Part shown: one piece after another, positions 11,972 through 23,326 of the stretch | How positions within the stretch are numbered: the stretch's first letter is position 1 | Layout of the letters: each line of letters begins with the position of its first letter | Assembly: GCA_025201765.1 (NCBI GenBank) | Contig: MU623444.1 | Coordinates: 62,001 to 126,000 of the forward strand | DNA from: Daldinia sp. FL1419 | Lineage: Eukaryota; Ascomycota; Sordariomycetes; Xylariales; Hypoxylaceae | DNA length: 64,000 nucleotides | Reading direction: 5' to 3' | Notes under the pieces: model-generated | Seen by the model: the letters and a program-made list of their open reading frames with translations, nothing else | The model's database searches: none | Told to the model about the DNA's origin: nothing | Made by a program: the position numbers and the translations under genes

Positions 11972-13054
11972 CTTAAAAAGGGAGGAAATATTAAAAACAG
12001 GCGTAGAACGCGTAGAAGTGAATGGTAACTAAGCGTCGAAGAAATATAATAGATCCCTCCTATATTGTCGTATATCCAGCGTCTATCTTGGGTGGTTAGG
12101 TTGTTGTTGTTAATAAAAGAAAGAATCATTTCAGACGAAGAGAAGTAATCAGCTTTATTAAATAATAATATAGAAATAAATAGAGAGAAAAAAAAACCCC
12201 CATTATGGCGTCCCGCGCAGCTTCATCTAACGTTACCGACGGTTACCTCCAAGCAGCTATCGTCGCCCTATGAAGCACGGCCGCTAAACCCAAATAGGAT
12301 AATAAAAATGCCAAGAAATGGCATTTGTGGATTTCCTCCGAGTCTCCACAAAAGCAGTACGTTATGCACTAGCCCCAGAAAGGGTAATCTAGATGCCAAG
12401 CTTCGCCGGACGTCGATTCGGAACCGTCCGCTGTGAATTCAAACCGAAACCAAGCATAAAGAGAAAACTAATTGTTCAAGTAACTAGGCTATTCAACTGG
12501 TTACGATACTTATGCACTTCTTTCCATCAGATCAAGTACCGAGGAAATCCTTGTTTCACCAATAATAACTCTTTTTTCAAAAGGAAAAAACAACGTCTGC
12601 TGGGCAAAGACCCCGATGGGTCGCATCCAGAACTTCGAGGCGCAATTTACACGCAGCTACCCCCTATTCTTCCCAATTAGGTACCTTCAGCCCTTTCATT
12701 ACGTAGCGCTTAGCTTCCAAGAAGAATAGTAGCAACCCCGATTATTGTTTAACCTTAGGTTAGTTAGTTATTCGTCCTTTGTTTCAATATCAATATATTC
12801 AATCCTGATGAGATACAACCTCCTAACTATGAAGTCCTACAACTTTCACGCCTCACTTGAGGATAGGGCAAATGCTCATGGAGAATAATCGAAACATTAA
12901 AAACAATCGCCCGTTCGTATTCGAGTTATTAGATCATAACTCTCAATACCTACTCAAGACTATGATAACTAGGTATGTATCAGTCTCCGGGCTCCTACCT
13001 AATCCAGACCTCCTCAGGCCTTGGACTTTCTCGACGAGCGAACAAAACCGCAGC
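11972..13054. other. Intergenic, possible gene or element remnants
   Basis: No gene recognised. Around 12205-12440 there is coding-like GC-richer text in several frames (for example STKAVRYALAPERVI followed by a stop), which may be the remains of a gene or transposable element. This is not supported well enough to name. Confidence 0.35.
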
Positions 13055-14728
13055 CTAGCCGTCAAGGTAATTATCTTTACACTGGTTCCTCAGGCGTATC
13101 GGGTTTCCCACCTCGTCGCAAGTCGGTATCTCGCGGCCTAAACTGCCCTCACGCTTTTGGAACTCGTTTCTCAGCAGCTCCTCTTTCCGGTCCAGGTTTA
13201 ATCCTGTGACCTCGCAGATGTTCATGTACGCCAGGTCGTTCTCGCAGAACTTGATCTCGCGCCACGTGTACTCGAGCCCGTCGATTGCCTCTCTTATCCT
13301 CGTCGCCATCGTGCTCGGTCTGGCCATGACAAATTTGACAACTCTGTGCACCGTCTGCTCCTGTCCCGTTATCTCATCCTTTCTCTTTTCCAGCATGACT
13401 GACTGGCCGACGCCGTCGTGTTTCCCCCACAACATTGCCTTGGTACGGCTGGTAGCTTTCTCCGCTTCTGCCCGTCGGTATTCGTCTATGGAGGCCAGTT
13501 CCTGGGTCAAATTCTTCGCCGAGTGTGCCACGATCTCCATGGACCGGCGGATTTGACTTGTTTTATTGGCGTTCTTGTCAAGTTCCACCATGCCAGCTTC
13601 TAGAAGTGCGTTCCGCGGCCATCCCCCTTTGCTTCTTCGTAGCCCATAGTCCCTTTTAATCTCCCGCGATATTTCGAGAATATAAGGTTCTATTTCTTCC
13701 CTGCTGGTTTTTGCCGCAAGATTCAGAGCCTCGTAGGTCTGGTCAATGCTGTAAATGGCCGCCATCGCATTTCTGGTGGTTCTACCGCTAGTAAGAAAAT
13801 CTTCAAAACCGTCAACCAACACTTTAGACATGGTAATGCGTACATTGTCTTTAAAGTCACGGTTTTCTTCGTCTCTTTTCTCATCAGAGAAAATATTCCA
13901 CCGTACCTTATAAATAAAGCGTAGTATAGGATTCATCTCCATCACATTGCTTACTCCCGTCCAGTCCGGGCTCTCTGGTTTCCGTATCAGATCCTCGTAG
14001 GTCGCATCTTTTGTATCAAGCCCCGAAGCTAGCTCTCTCCCTTCTGCGACAACCGTGTCTATTATTGATTCTATAGCTTGTTGCAGAGGCCCTTGTGCCT
14101 CATTAGCTATTCGTAGATGATCCGCTGCCTGTGCAGACTTAACGTGTAGGTATCTCACCATAATACGTCGATTGTTGATATAGCCTGGTATCCATCCGTC
14201 CACTTCTTCCCGGGGATAATTGTGCCCAGTAGTTAGAAAGAGTAAGGCAGCAAACTGGACAGGAAGATCAGCATCATCCCTGGTCAAATTTTCATAATAC
14301 CAGCCTGGCCGAACCGATAGCATGTCTGGCAGCTGATAGCTAACTGTCGTATTGGAAACTTCAAGGAAGCCTTCAATAAGCGTGCCATCGAACCATATCG
14401 GATCCTCAGGTACGGCAGAGGCCTTTCGATGTGCCCACAGTTCCCCCAGGGTGGCGCCGTAGAAGGGAGACCGTAAAGCCGAGGTAGGCTTTACCGATTT
14501 AGTCTTCGCAATGAAGTAATTAGGTCGAATAACTGGATTCTGTAACAAATCCTTATACCTATTAACCACTCCTACGACTAAGTCGGAAGATACCGTCTCT
14601 TCCGTAACTCTCTCTTCGACAACAGCATAGGGAGGTTGAACTTTTCCATTTTCCCAAATCTCTTCTCCCCTTTGCCCCATTCCAAATCCCGCCAGGAATG
14701 CGATTAAATAAATGAGATAGCGCCGCAT
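13055..14728 (-). CDS. Unrecognised secreted or membrane-anchored protein, 557 aa
   Basis: A single long intronless frame. The N-terminus MRRYLIYLIAFLAGFGMGQ has one hydrophobic segment and looks like a signal peptide or signal anchor. The rest is mainly hydrophilic and helical, with scattered N-glycosylation sequons (NTT, NLT, NKT, NLT) and a cluster of cysteines near the C-terminus (KFCENDLAYMNICEV, then PTCDEVG and RNQCKDN). I do not recognise a domain. The start ATG is directly preceded by T- and A-runs and an ACTACCTAGGTAGT palindrome (14747-14760). The length of the frame and its even composition support a real gene; function is unknown. Confidence 0.7.
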   Translation of the reverse strand: MRRYLIYLIAFLAGFGMGQRGEEIWENGKVQPPYAVVEERVTEETVSSDLVVGVVNRYKDLLQNPVIRPNYFIAKTKSVKPTSALRSPFYGATLGELWAHRKASAVPEDPIWFDGTLIEGFLEVSNTTVSYQLPDMLSVRPGWYYENLTRDDADLPVQFAALLFLTTGHNYPREEVDGWIPGYINNRRIMVRYLHVKSAQAADHLRIANEAQGPLQQAIESIIDTVVAEGRELASGLDTKDATYEDLIRKPESPDWTGVSNVMEMNPILRFIYKVRWNIFSDEKRDEENRDFKDNVRITMSKVLVDGFEDFLTSGRTTRNAMAAIYSIDQTYEALNLAAKTSREEIEPYILEISREIKRDYGLRRSKGGWPRNALLEAGMVELDKNANKTSQIRRSMEIVAHSAKNLTQELASIDEYRRAEAEKATSRTKAMLWGKHDGVGQSVMLEKRKDEITGQEQTVHRVVKFVMARPSTMATRIREAIDGLEYTWREIKFCENDLAYMNICEVTGLNLDRKEELLRNEFQKREGSLGREIPTCDEVGNPIRLRNQCKDNYLDG

Positions 14729-15820
14729 ATTTTTTTTTTAAAAAAAACTACCTAGGTAGTTTAGGGTTTGAATCGGCTTGTGTTTTAAGATATCCAGTAA
14801 TAGAATAAGCAGTATTCCGCGTCGGCTCACACTCTCGAGTTTCTTATATTAAGCGCGCAAAAGCAGGCCCTGCGTATATCATAAAGTAATCCAACCCAAA
14901 TGCTATCAATTTATTATTAAAAAATAAGTAAGAATACCGGCCGCTATACCTGTGATATTTGTATCCTGCGAATCTGTATGAGGGACAAAGAGATTGTAAT
15001 TAGACCCATATTCTTATAAATATTCTGTCTGGAGGTGTTGGATAAAGTTTGTGTGGATAAAAGGAGCTTGGGCACGATAGTTTCAATATAGTTCCATTGA
15101 TATCTACTGTATTGTTTCCTCCAATTACCCTGGGCTTTTATGGTATAGGTGCTGGCTTGTGTTTTGTTTTCTATTTTCTATTTTCCTGTTGTTATCATCT
15201 ATTCTTGGAGTTTGGACATTGTCGTTGGCCTCACCACTAATTCTACTGCAATAGAAAGGTCTAATAGCTTTAATGACTACATATCAATCCACTCATCCGT
15301 TGATAGGTATTTGCATTTTCTATTTGTTCGGACTCCCGTGTCCGGAACTAACGTACGGTCGTAGGAACCTAGATTCGTATTCTAGGTACCTCGGATGACA
15401 TCTTGCAGGTAAGCAGTTAATGCAGCACCTCATTTATCTAATGAGGCCAGAATTAACATCGCGAACGCGAACCTACCTAGGTATGTAGTTTGCGAGTCCT
15501 AGAAAGGTTAGTGTGCGTAAGACTACACTTCCAGCGAAATGCCCTCTTTATTCGCATGTAGAATGACTATGTACCTATATTGATAATGTCAACGGCCGCT
15601 GAAGCTAGAAACTAGTCAAACCGCTAACAGGACATAATAAAAGAGTAGGACCCCTATCCTTCTATCCTTGGTGAAAGGCTTTTCCATTCGCTCTAAAGTA
15701 ACCAGATCAGCCCCCCCGCCCTGAGCCTTAAACAAAATAGCCCACCGAAATCTGGTAGTCTATCATGGCCTATCGGATTTTGTGCGAGATGTTACTTTTG
15801 AGTAAATATTCATGCGCATC
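14729..15820. other. Intergenic, no gene seen
   Basis: Contains the palindrome ACTACCTAGGTAGT (14747-14760) and a related CTACCTAGGTATGTAG (15472-15488). No supported gene. Confidence 0.5.
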
Positions 15821-17890
15821 CTAGGGCTTCGTACGTTTACGTTGCAACTCCTCTTCTTCAACTTCCTCGGCCCAACTGAAAGAGGTCGTAGTCCTTGGAG
15901 GTGGACTGGCCCCTTTCTGCTTGGATTCGACGGAGCCCTTGTTGATGGAGACTTTATCCTCACCTTCCAAGCCCTTAGCCGCGCGAGAGAAGGCAGAATT
16001 TGATCCAATTATGGTACCACTGGGACGCTTATTAGTTCTGCGTTTCTGCAAGCTTGCCAGAATACCTTTCTCTCTAGGTACCAGCTTAGTCACGTTCTCT
16101 GTAATATTCTGGTCCGTGGATAAATTCTCGTTCTCCAGGAGTGCGAAACTAATCCTCGACTTCCTCTTCTTCTTGTTTCTGAGCTGTTTGCTTGACTTGT
16201 TCCTGATAACCACGTCCTTCCATCCATCACTCTTTTGGTGACTTTCAGACGTGTTCTCGCCTTCTTTAGATAGGATAATCTCGGTAACGGGAGATTTAGC
16301 CTGCGGCGAATATGATACTTCGCTGCTCTGGTTAGTGCGGCTTTGTTCTGTCTTATGGCTTTGGATCTTTTCGTTGAATGCCGGAGTTGAGACTCGAATT
16401 GGTTGTTGATCAGTTTCGATAGTTGGAGGCCCTGTACTTTTGAGATATTCGACTGCTGCTTTTGCCACGGCAGTGCCATCCATGACATCCACCGACTCTT
16501 GAATTGCCCTAAACCGATATCTACCGTCAACACTCTCAAAATTATCATCTTTATTTTCTTGGCTCTGGCCATTTCCCTGATTATTCCCATCTTCTGTAGC
16601 AGGAGTCGGGGCGTATAGGGTAGTTGCATCTGTCATATCATCAACATTGCTGTCGTAAGGCAATACAGGTGCAAGTTTAACAATAGAAGGGTCGAGATCC
16701 GACAGATTTTTGGTTTTTGGGACGACATCATTGTCCTTCTCAATCAGACCATCCTTCTGCACCATTTCGGTATCATTGGCAGTTTTCGGATAATCTCGCA
16801 TGATTGCCTTAGCTGCTCTAATAAGATAATCGGCGTCTCTAGAAGTCATTTCGGTATTCGTATCCTGGTTCTCCGTCATCGAAACGCCAACATTCTCAAG
16901 GGAGCTATCAGTCTGCTTCATAGGTTGGCAGTTTGAAGTGACAGGCTGAGGCACTCCTTCAGTAGAACGGCTATCTTCGTTTGAAAATGAATCTCCTTTC
17001 TCATCCATTGGATCGTCTTTCTTGAGTCCCGGTTCCTGGTTACTACGTGATTGTTGTATAGTCTGTATTCTAGGCGCACCATTGGTCTGCTTTAATGCAT
17101 GTAAGGGACAGGGTGAGTATTGCGAGTCTGGAATCTGTTGATAGGTTTGACTATGAACTGGACAGTTATTTATATTGCCTTCTGCGACAGGTTCAAGAGG
17201 TTCCGTTTGCATGCTGGCCATACGGGTAAAAGCCTGATCGCTGCCTGGGCCATAGACTTGACTAATATAAATAATTCCCGTATGGATTGAGTCTCTCAAC
17301 TCAGCATTGTCGCACTCAAGTTTCGCAATTAGCTCATCCTTAGCAGCGGATTCGTCCACGTGTTCTTGGGTAGCAAGTGTGATAGAGCGAATATCCTCCC
17401 TCATCATTGAAAGAGAAATCTGGAGCTCTTCAATCTGCAAGTCCTTTGCGGCTACAGCTGCCTTGGCCTGGATTAGATCGTTGTTTTTGCGAGATAAATC
17501 CTCATTCAGAGTCGAGATGGTGGCTTTCATGGAAGCAAGTTCGGAAATGTGAGCAGCAGCATCCTGAGTGACCTTAGTTGAATTTGCCTCTTGTTGTTCC
17601 ATGCCATTTTTCATATGTGCTAGTTGTTTTGCGGCTTGCATTTTCTGGAGATATTGGTCTTTGAAAGTAGGCGGCCTTGACTTGGTAGAACAGGCAAATG
17701 ATGCGGCTACTTTATCGCCCTGGCCTGATATAGTATTTGACTTGTCGTTACCTTTGGGTTTCAAGGTCACGATACCACGACCCAAATCATCATTCTTGCC
17801 GTTGTGCTTCTTATTCTTCACAACATTTGCCCATGATGAGGTTTGCTGCGAGTTACCGCTACTGTTGTGAGAGATGGATCGTTTATCCAT
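15821..17890 (-). CDS. Unrecognised hydrophilic coiled-coil protein, 689 aa
   Basis: One open frame of 689 aa, rich in Ser, Asn, Gln, Lys and Glu. The N-terminus contains SSWANVVKNKK. A heptad-like coiled-coil region runs from about residue 95 to 215 (ELASMKATISTLNEDLSRKN). A long disordered middle follows, then basic patches (QLRNKKKRKSRISF) and an acidic/basic end (SFSWAEEVEEEELQRKRTKP). No enzyme motif. The SWANVV and SFSWAEEVEEEE ends suggest peptide-binding motifs, which is inference. A probable 5' UTR intron lies just upstream. A cytoskeletal, nuclear or scaffold role is possible; nothing specific can be claimed. Confidence 0.68.
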   Translation of the reverse strand: MDKRSISHNSSGNSQQTSSWANVVKNKKHNGKNDDLGRGIVTLKPKGNDKSNTISGQGDKVAASFACSTKSRPPTFKDQYLQKMQAAKQLAHMKNGMEQQEANSTKVTQDAAAHISELASMKATISTLNEDLSRKNNDLIQAKAAVAAKDLQIEELQISLSMMREDIRSITLATQEHVDESAAKDELIAKLECDNAELRDSIHTGIIYISQVYGPGSDQAFTRMASMQTEPLEPVAEGNINNCPVHSQTYQQIPDSQYSPCPLHALKQTNGAPRIQTIQQSRSNQEPGLKKDDPMDEKGDSFSNEDSRSTEGVPQPVTSNCQPMKQTDSSLENVGVSMTENQDTNTEMTSRDADYLIRAAKAIMRDYPKTANDTEMVQKDGLIEKDNDVVPKTKNLSDLDPSIVKLAPVLPYDSNVDDMTDATTLYAPTPATEDGNNQGNGQSQENKDDNFESVDGRYRFRAIQESVDVMDGTAVAKAAVEYLKSTGPPTIETDQQPIRVSTPAFNEKIQSHKTEQSRTNQSSEVSYSPQAKSPVTEIILSKEGENTSESHQKSDGWKDVVIRNKSSKQLRNKKKRKSRISFALLENENLSTDQNITENVTKLVPREKGILASLQKRRTNKRPSGTIIGSNSAFSRAAKGLEGEDKVSINKGSVESKQKGASPPPRTTTSFSWAEEVEEEELQRKRTKP

Positions 17891-17917
17891 GATTGGATAA
17901 ACTACAGGTTGACGCTA

Positions 17918-17974
17918 CTGGAGAAGTATCAGTAATGGGAAGGTCAATACGCAATGTTCAGCATATAATCTTAC
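17918..17974 (-). other. Probable 5' UTR intron
   Basis: On the minus strand CAG/GTAAGATT is followed 57 bp later by TTCTCCAG, 27 bp before the ATG of the 689-aa protein. No coding frame is involved, so this rests only on the splice consensus. Confidence 0.4.
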
Positions 17975-19547
17975 CTGTGAAGAAGGGATGAAAATATTAG
18001 GAGACTATAAAGCCACTGGTAAGTGGCTCTAGCCGTTGTGTAAGTAAAACTTGCAAACACGCTGGATGAATATATCGGTGCTTCGATATCTGGGTGCATA
18101 GTAGTCAGTAAAGTAAAAGACAGTATCAATAAGGTATACGGGGATATAAAAGGCCAGATATGGGCTAACATAGAAGGAGTGACGTTGGCGTGTTCATAGC
18201 ATGGAGAAAATGAGATTATCAGGATAGACGTAAAAGTCACCAAGATTTCTATCTTTTTTCAAGTTCTGGAATAGAAAGACGGTTATAACTACCTGGGAAA
18301 TTGACTAAATGGACGGTAGGATGTATCGATACAGTCCTTCAGCGGGCGTCGATATTGAATTGTCCAAGTGAATTGAATGACACGAAATAGTGATCTGGGT
18401 GTGGACAATTATAGAGTCCCGATCAAACTGTAATGATGATAACTCCAATAAGGGTTAATATTAATGCAAAATGGGAAAGATGTGGTTGTCAAAGGAGAAT
18501 AGAGGGCTGGAAGCTCAAGGTTAGGAGAACTAAGGCACCGAGGGAGCTTTTCCTTTGAAGATATGTATTGAGGTGGAATAAATAAATATGGCTGGTAGGC
18601 TGGCAGGCTGGTAAAGTAAATACAAGTGCGCACTGGATGGTTGAAAAGGTAATGGTTTTTTATTTTTATTTTTTTGTTTAACCCTGAGAGGAAGTCGTTT
18701 TTATCGACAGCTTCCCAGTTGTCAGCTGGTGCCTGAAATATATATAGTGGATGTAGGTACCTCAGAAGATAAAGATGTGTACCTACCTAGGTACCCAAGG
18801 TAGCAACATCTACCTTAAGGAAGTATGGAAGGAGTTTAAAACGAGGGCAACCACATACCTACCTACTTACCTACATGCACGTACCTCCTTCGAACATACC
18901 TTGATAGGTACCTGTTACAGGTATGTACCATATGCGGCTACCATGTATCCGCGATCTAATGTTATGTCATTGATAGGAGGTACACAGCACTTACTTATAT
19001 GATTCTTACACGTACATAAGTAGTACCTACTTTCCTGTCATCGCTCATCTAATCTAATTAAATGTGCCTATTCGAGATACCTTCCCATACGTGTAGGTAG
19101 GTAGGTACCTAGGTCCTGGGCATCAGGTAAGATCCTGAACAAATACTGATGATATTAATAGCATCATTGGCGGAAACATCGAAGACTATTTGTATACATG
19201 TATGTAAGTACTACCTAGGTAGGGTAGCTGCTTTGAGCACTTCATTTTTAAAAATATTGGTATGGGTTTTAGGTACTTGGAAAGTGTGTTTTACTTCTAA
19301 GAAGAGATTTAGAAGGGTACCTAAGCGTCTTTATAAAAACAACTTCAGTTTTTCAGTAAGTACCTAGGTTAGGTAGGTATATTCACTCAGCACCGGGGCA
19401 ACTGGATTGATTTTAAAATGCCAATATACACAGGCAGGTGCGTTGCTGTACTTAGGTGGAAAATATACACAGGGTTATACGTCAGAGTAGAACTAACCTA
19501 CATAGCACACAGTCTACATGTAGATACCATGTATGAATGATATTGAG

Positions 19548-19565
19548 TACCTACCTAGGTAGGTA
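19548..19565. repeat. Perfect 18-bp palindrome of the dispersed CCTAGG motif
   Basis: TACCTACCTAGGTAGGTA equals its own reverse complement. It is the cleanest of more than a dozen related copies between genes in this window. Confidence 0.7.
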
Positions 19566-20380
19566 TTCTAACCCGAGTAATTCTTGAGTAAGTCTTGATG
19601 CGCAGTCCTAAAGAGATGTCGATATTATTCAGACAGAAACGATACATTTAATTTGAAAAGAGTGTTTATTTTGCTGTGCGAAGCTACTGATTCCAAAGCC
19701 ACGATACCAAACCTGCAATGTCGAAATGTAGATCTCAAAATGAAACGACGTCGAGACGGAGAACAACTCGAAGCCGAGATTAACGACGGATCCTTCTTTC
19801 CCAAGAATGATTACTCTGAGAGTCATCCCTAACGACAAAATGCCGCAACGACCAATTACACGAAGTCCCAAAGTTGGAAAGACATCAGCGGTCTTGGATG
19901 CTCTGTGCTATCTGAGGAAAAAAAGGAAAGAGAAATTGAAAAGAGCCGCGTTCACTTAGAGATGAATTTTACTCTGCGCCTAATGTGCGCACGGACTCTA
20001 AAGTCACGTGGACAACGCGTTAAACTTGAAGATACCAAGGTACTTCACTCTTTTAGGTGCCGTGGTCATCACAGATCATATGCTATTTGATTGGACAAAA
20101 TAAAAGCCGAGGATAAGACGTGGGATTGGCCGCAATTGGCTTTAGACTTTCTCATTCTAAGAGAATCAATTATTGTATCCATTCTAACCTTCTGCCATTA
20201 CAACCTTTCAACGCCTGGTGAGGGTATCGCCTCAAACGTAACTTTACTGGTCCGTATTTATTATCCCAATTCGACCATAACAATAACATAACATCATTGC
20301 TAATATAGTCTCTAGCGCTGTCCAAATCAACAGAGGGTTAGGATTGCTGTCGCATAGCAATACTCTTATATCTCGATATC

Positions 20381-21303
20381 ATGAACGCACAGAGACTCGG
20401 CCTCCGGGCTCTACGGCAAGGTAATTAATCATAGCACCACCCCGCCTCCTTTAGTAAGGCTCTATCGCAAGTCGTCCTTTGGGCGTGGCGCTGACTTTCG
20501 ATAACCTCCTATACCCCTCCATATAGGAATGTCATATATCAACCTGCTAATTTACGATTAATTGAATAGTCGCCGTCAAGAAGCCCAATGCCCTCTTTCT
20601 CGAGAACCTCCCTCGCTTCGCCTTAGCTACGAGCCAACAGATCAGGTAATTCCCGTCGATTCCGAATACTTGTACCCTCGATATCTCACCATCTACCTCA
20701 CATGCTGCGCGCAAACTGTTCCCATAGTAACCCCCGATGCCTACGGCCGCATTACACAAATAAGCCAGAACAATCTATCGATTACTATCATATGGAACCT
20801 ATGAAACAAATAGACTCTTAATATTGGACTCCGTGCTAATTGACCTGGCAATATGTAGGACCGCATCCACTCAAAAAATCTCCGAGAACGATGCCCAATC
20901 CCTACTTGCGGCGCAACGACGCCAGCGCCCTGTATCCCCCCACCTAACAGCCTATGACTATAGCCAGACCTGGTTTGGCGCCTCGATTTGGACGCGTATC
21001 ACTGGACAGGCTCTTAGCGTATCCTTCTACTCCTTCTCGCTCGCCTACCTCGTTGCTCCTTTAACCGGTTGGCACATCGAATCAGCTACCCTCGCCACGG
21101 CTGCGGCTTCTCTTTCCCCCGTTATCCTCACTGGCCTCAAGACAATTGTTGCCTGGCCCTTCTTCTTCCACTTCGCCAATGGCTTCCGCCATCTCACCTG
21201 GGACTTGACCTATGGGTTTAAGAAGGCAACGATCCAGCAAACCAGTTATTTTGTTCTGGGCGCCAGTGTAATCGGCACCTTGGGCGCTGTCTTCCTACTA
21301 TAA
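20381..21303 (+). CDS. SDH3: Succinate dehydrogenase cytochrome b560 subunit
   Basis: Membrane anchor subunit C of respiratory complex II, binding heme b and ubiquinone in the inner mitochondrial membrane; 186 aa. Exons 20381-20420, 20570-20645 and 20859-21303 join to MNAQRLGLRALRQVAVKKPN and onward, a basic mitochondrial presequence. The conserved core follows: RPVSPHLTAYDYSQTW, then SFYSFSLAYLV and FFFHFANGFRHLTWD, where the His residues fit heme/quinone ligands. Three hydrophobic helices are visible, the last ending GTLGAVFLL. The introns (149 and 213 bp) are long for this window. It converges with TAF6. Confidence 0.95.
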
Positions 21304-21792
21304 TCTGTTGCAATTGCTATGGGGGTAAAGGTTATGGGATACGTTGGGATCATCAGCGACTTGGTGGAGAGTCTGATTTCGTAGATTAAGAAGGGATCAC
21401 TAGGCTAACAAGCCTTTCATCCACCCACGAGCCGTTAAACCCGAGAGATTAGAAGCTTGTGCGAATCACTGGTGGGTGTCTTATTTTGGAATACAATATG
21501 TATAATCATTATTAGCTTCCATTGTTCGTTGACTACTGGCCCTTGTCGCACATCAAGTATTTGCTTAAGCAAATAGAACCATTTGGTTCAAGGCCAAACC
21601 GGTCAGTCGTGCGAAAATCACAATCTCCTCGGACCCAAGATCAGTAATGCCCAAACGCCATTCACCTCTTAGTAAGGGTATCAATCCAGACACCTGATCC
21701 CCAAAATTTTGTACTGTAGTGTAGCATCGCTGATAAATCCAGTTCGTGCCCATGACAATTCTTTTCTTTATCGTTGTTTAATGAGTCCTCTA
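21304..21792. other. Convergent spacer
   Basis: 3' regions of SDH3 and TAF6; no gene seen. Confidence 0.45.
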
Positions 21793-23326
21793 TTACTGGA
21801 AGTCGCGTGCATCCAAAATAGCCTGGTTCAGCTTGTGGTCGCCAAGAGCAGCGACACGCCCGCCAATGATATCTCCTAAGAACGCCTTAACCTGACTAGC
21901 CTCGTTCTCGCTAGAGAATCCATTCATGCCATTCGCCATGGGAATATCTTCTTCCGTTAAGAGTTGAATGGCCTTCAAGATTACACCAACAAGAGCTTCG
22001 AACTCTGCATTGGAAATTTGTTCGTTCTTCTGTCGAAGCGGGACAAGCATCGAAGTCTCGAATTCCTTAAGGTTTCGTAGTAGAAGTACCTTGACAACAT
22101 CGGCACCACCTGCTGCCCCAAGACCGCAGATCGCCCCATACCACACGGACGGTGGGAGTGATGGGTTCAATAGGTTCTTGAGACACGTTCGAACGAGCTT
22201 TGGACGGAGCATCTTGTTGGTTTCGGAATATTTCCGAGCAAGTTGCCCGACAAGAGTAGCAGCAAACTCTCTAAGACTATACTGCTCCTTGAGTGCGTCG
22301 ACACCATTCTCAGAACCGATCTTACGGCCCAATATGCACGTCAGGACCGGTGCGCAGAGAGGGCTAGCATATGGAGAAAGGAAAAGGTGTTTGTTGTTGA
22401 TTAAAGCGTTAGTAAGTTCCATCATCTGTCGCAAGACAAAGACGTCGTCTAGGTGGTGTGTAACTTGGGAGGAAATAAAATTGACAAAGTATGGAACAAG
22501 CTGGTGGATACTTGGTTCAGAAGCCACGGACTCTAAAGCGGCCTCGCGCAGGCGCTGTACCTCAATATCGGGACTGTCGTCCATCAAAGCAGCTTGGATC
22601 TTCTCAAAGTACAGGATAAGCTCCTGGGACAAGATGTGCTTAACAGAAGGCTTGAAGTTGGGATTGTCCTGGCCAGAGAGAGCAGCGAGCGCGGGATTAG
22701 CGCCGGGACCTTTGGATAGAAGATCTTGTGCTCGCGATTCTGCAGTCGTAGGGTTTTCTAAGGAGTTGGGCTGCACACCCTCAACAGCCAGCCAATGTTC
22801 TACATAGGTATGCGGTTAGTATGTTGCGAAGCACTAATGATTCCTAGCTTATAGAAGACTTACTTGTGAAAGTTGTGTCTCGCGGTATTTTAGGCAATGG
22901 AGCATTGATCAACTTCTCAAAGTCGACCTCTTCATCCTCCACGTAGAAAAAGGCTTGCGGACCCAAGCTGGCCTCGCCGTACCTGAGCGCTCGTGTCGAA
23001 TCATAGCCATACAATGGCTCAACATCAAGAACTCGTAACGCCTGTGAGACATCCTGGACGGTTAATGTGGTACGCTTTGCAAGTCGCATGAACCGGAGAG
23101 CCTCGACGATTAATTGGCCAACCCGGTATTCGACATCCTGAGAGAGTGTACGTAGTCCTTCATCGCTCAACTTGACAATACCAACTGATTCTGCAACGTC
23201 TCTAACACTCTCTTGATTCCATAGGAGTCTTTGGTCTTGGGCGGATCCTTTGGCAGAGGCGTCTTGAGCAGAACCGCGAGCATCTCTATTTGCTGCCATC
23301 GCGGCCGACAGATGCACCGACTGCAA
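21793..23326 (-). CDS. TAF6: Transcription initiation factor TFIID subunit 6 (TAF6)
   Basis: General transcription factor subunit, histone H4-like, pairing with TAF9 in TFIID and SAGA. Exons 22864-23326 and 21793-22799 join across a 64 bp intron (GTAAGT/TGTAG) into 489 aa. Residues 35-108 form the histone fold (LLWNQESVRDVAESVGIVKL, then KRTTLTVQDVSQALRVLDVE). The junction creates the conserved FTKHWLAVEGVQP. The second half is the TAF6 HEAT-repeat domain (FVNFISSQVTHHLDDVFVLR, then RPKLVRTCLKNLLNPSLPPS and WYGAICGLGAAGGADVVK). A second Met at residue 10 (23299) could be the true start; the length otherwise fits the family. Confidence 0.95.

Larger units (their letters stand above)
17891..20380. 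other. Intergenic, cluster of TACCTAGGTA-type palindromes
   Basis: Divergent region between the 689-aa gene (minus) and SDHC (plus). No gene is supported. It holds the densest group of the window's palindromic motif: ACCTACCTAGGTACCC (18781-18796), GTAGGTAGGTAGGTACCTAGGT (19093-19114), 19210-19223, 19361-19379, and the perfect 18-bp palindrome TACCTACCTAGGTAGGTA (19548-19565). Confidence 0.55.

Noticed and set aside
12393..12680. 95-aa plus-strand frame (MPSFAGRRFG...) as a gene or element piece
   Set aside because: Composition is weakly coding-like but no family, ends or repeats could be shown.
21968..22807. 279-aa plus-strand frame
   Set aside because: Antisense shadow of the TAF6 HEAT-repeat exon.
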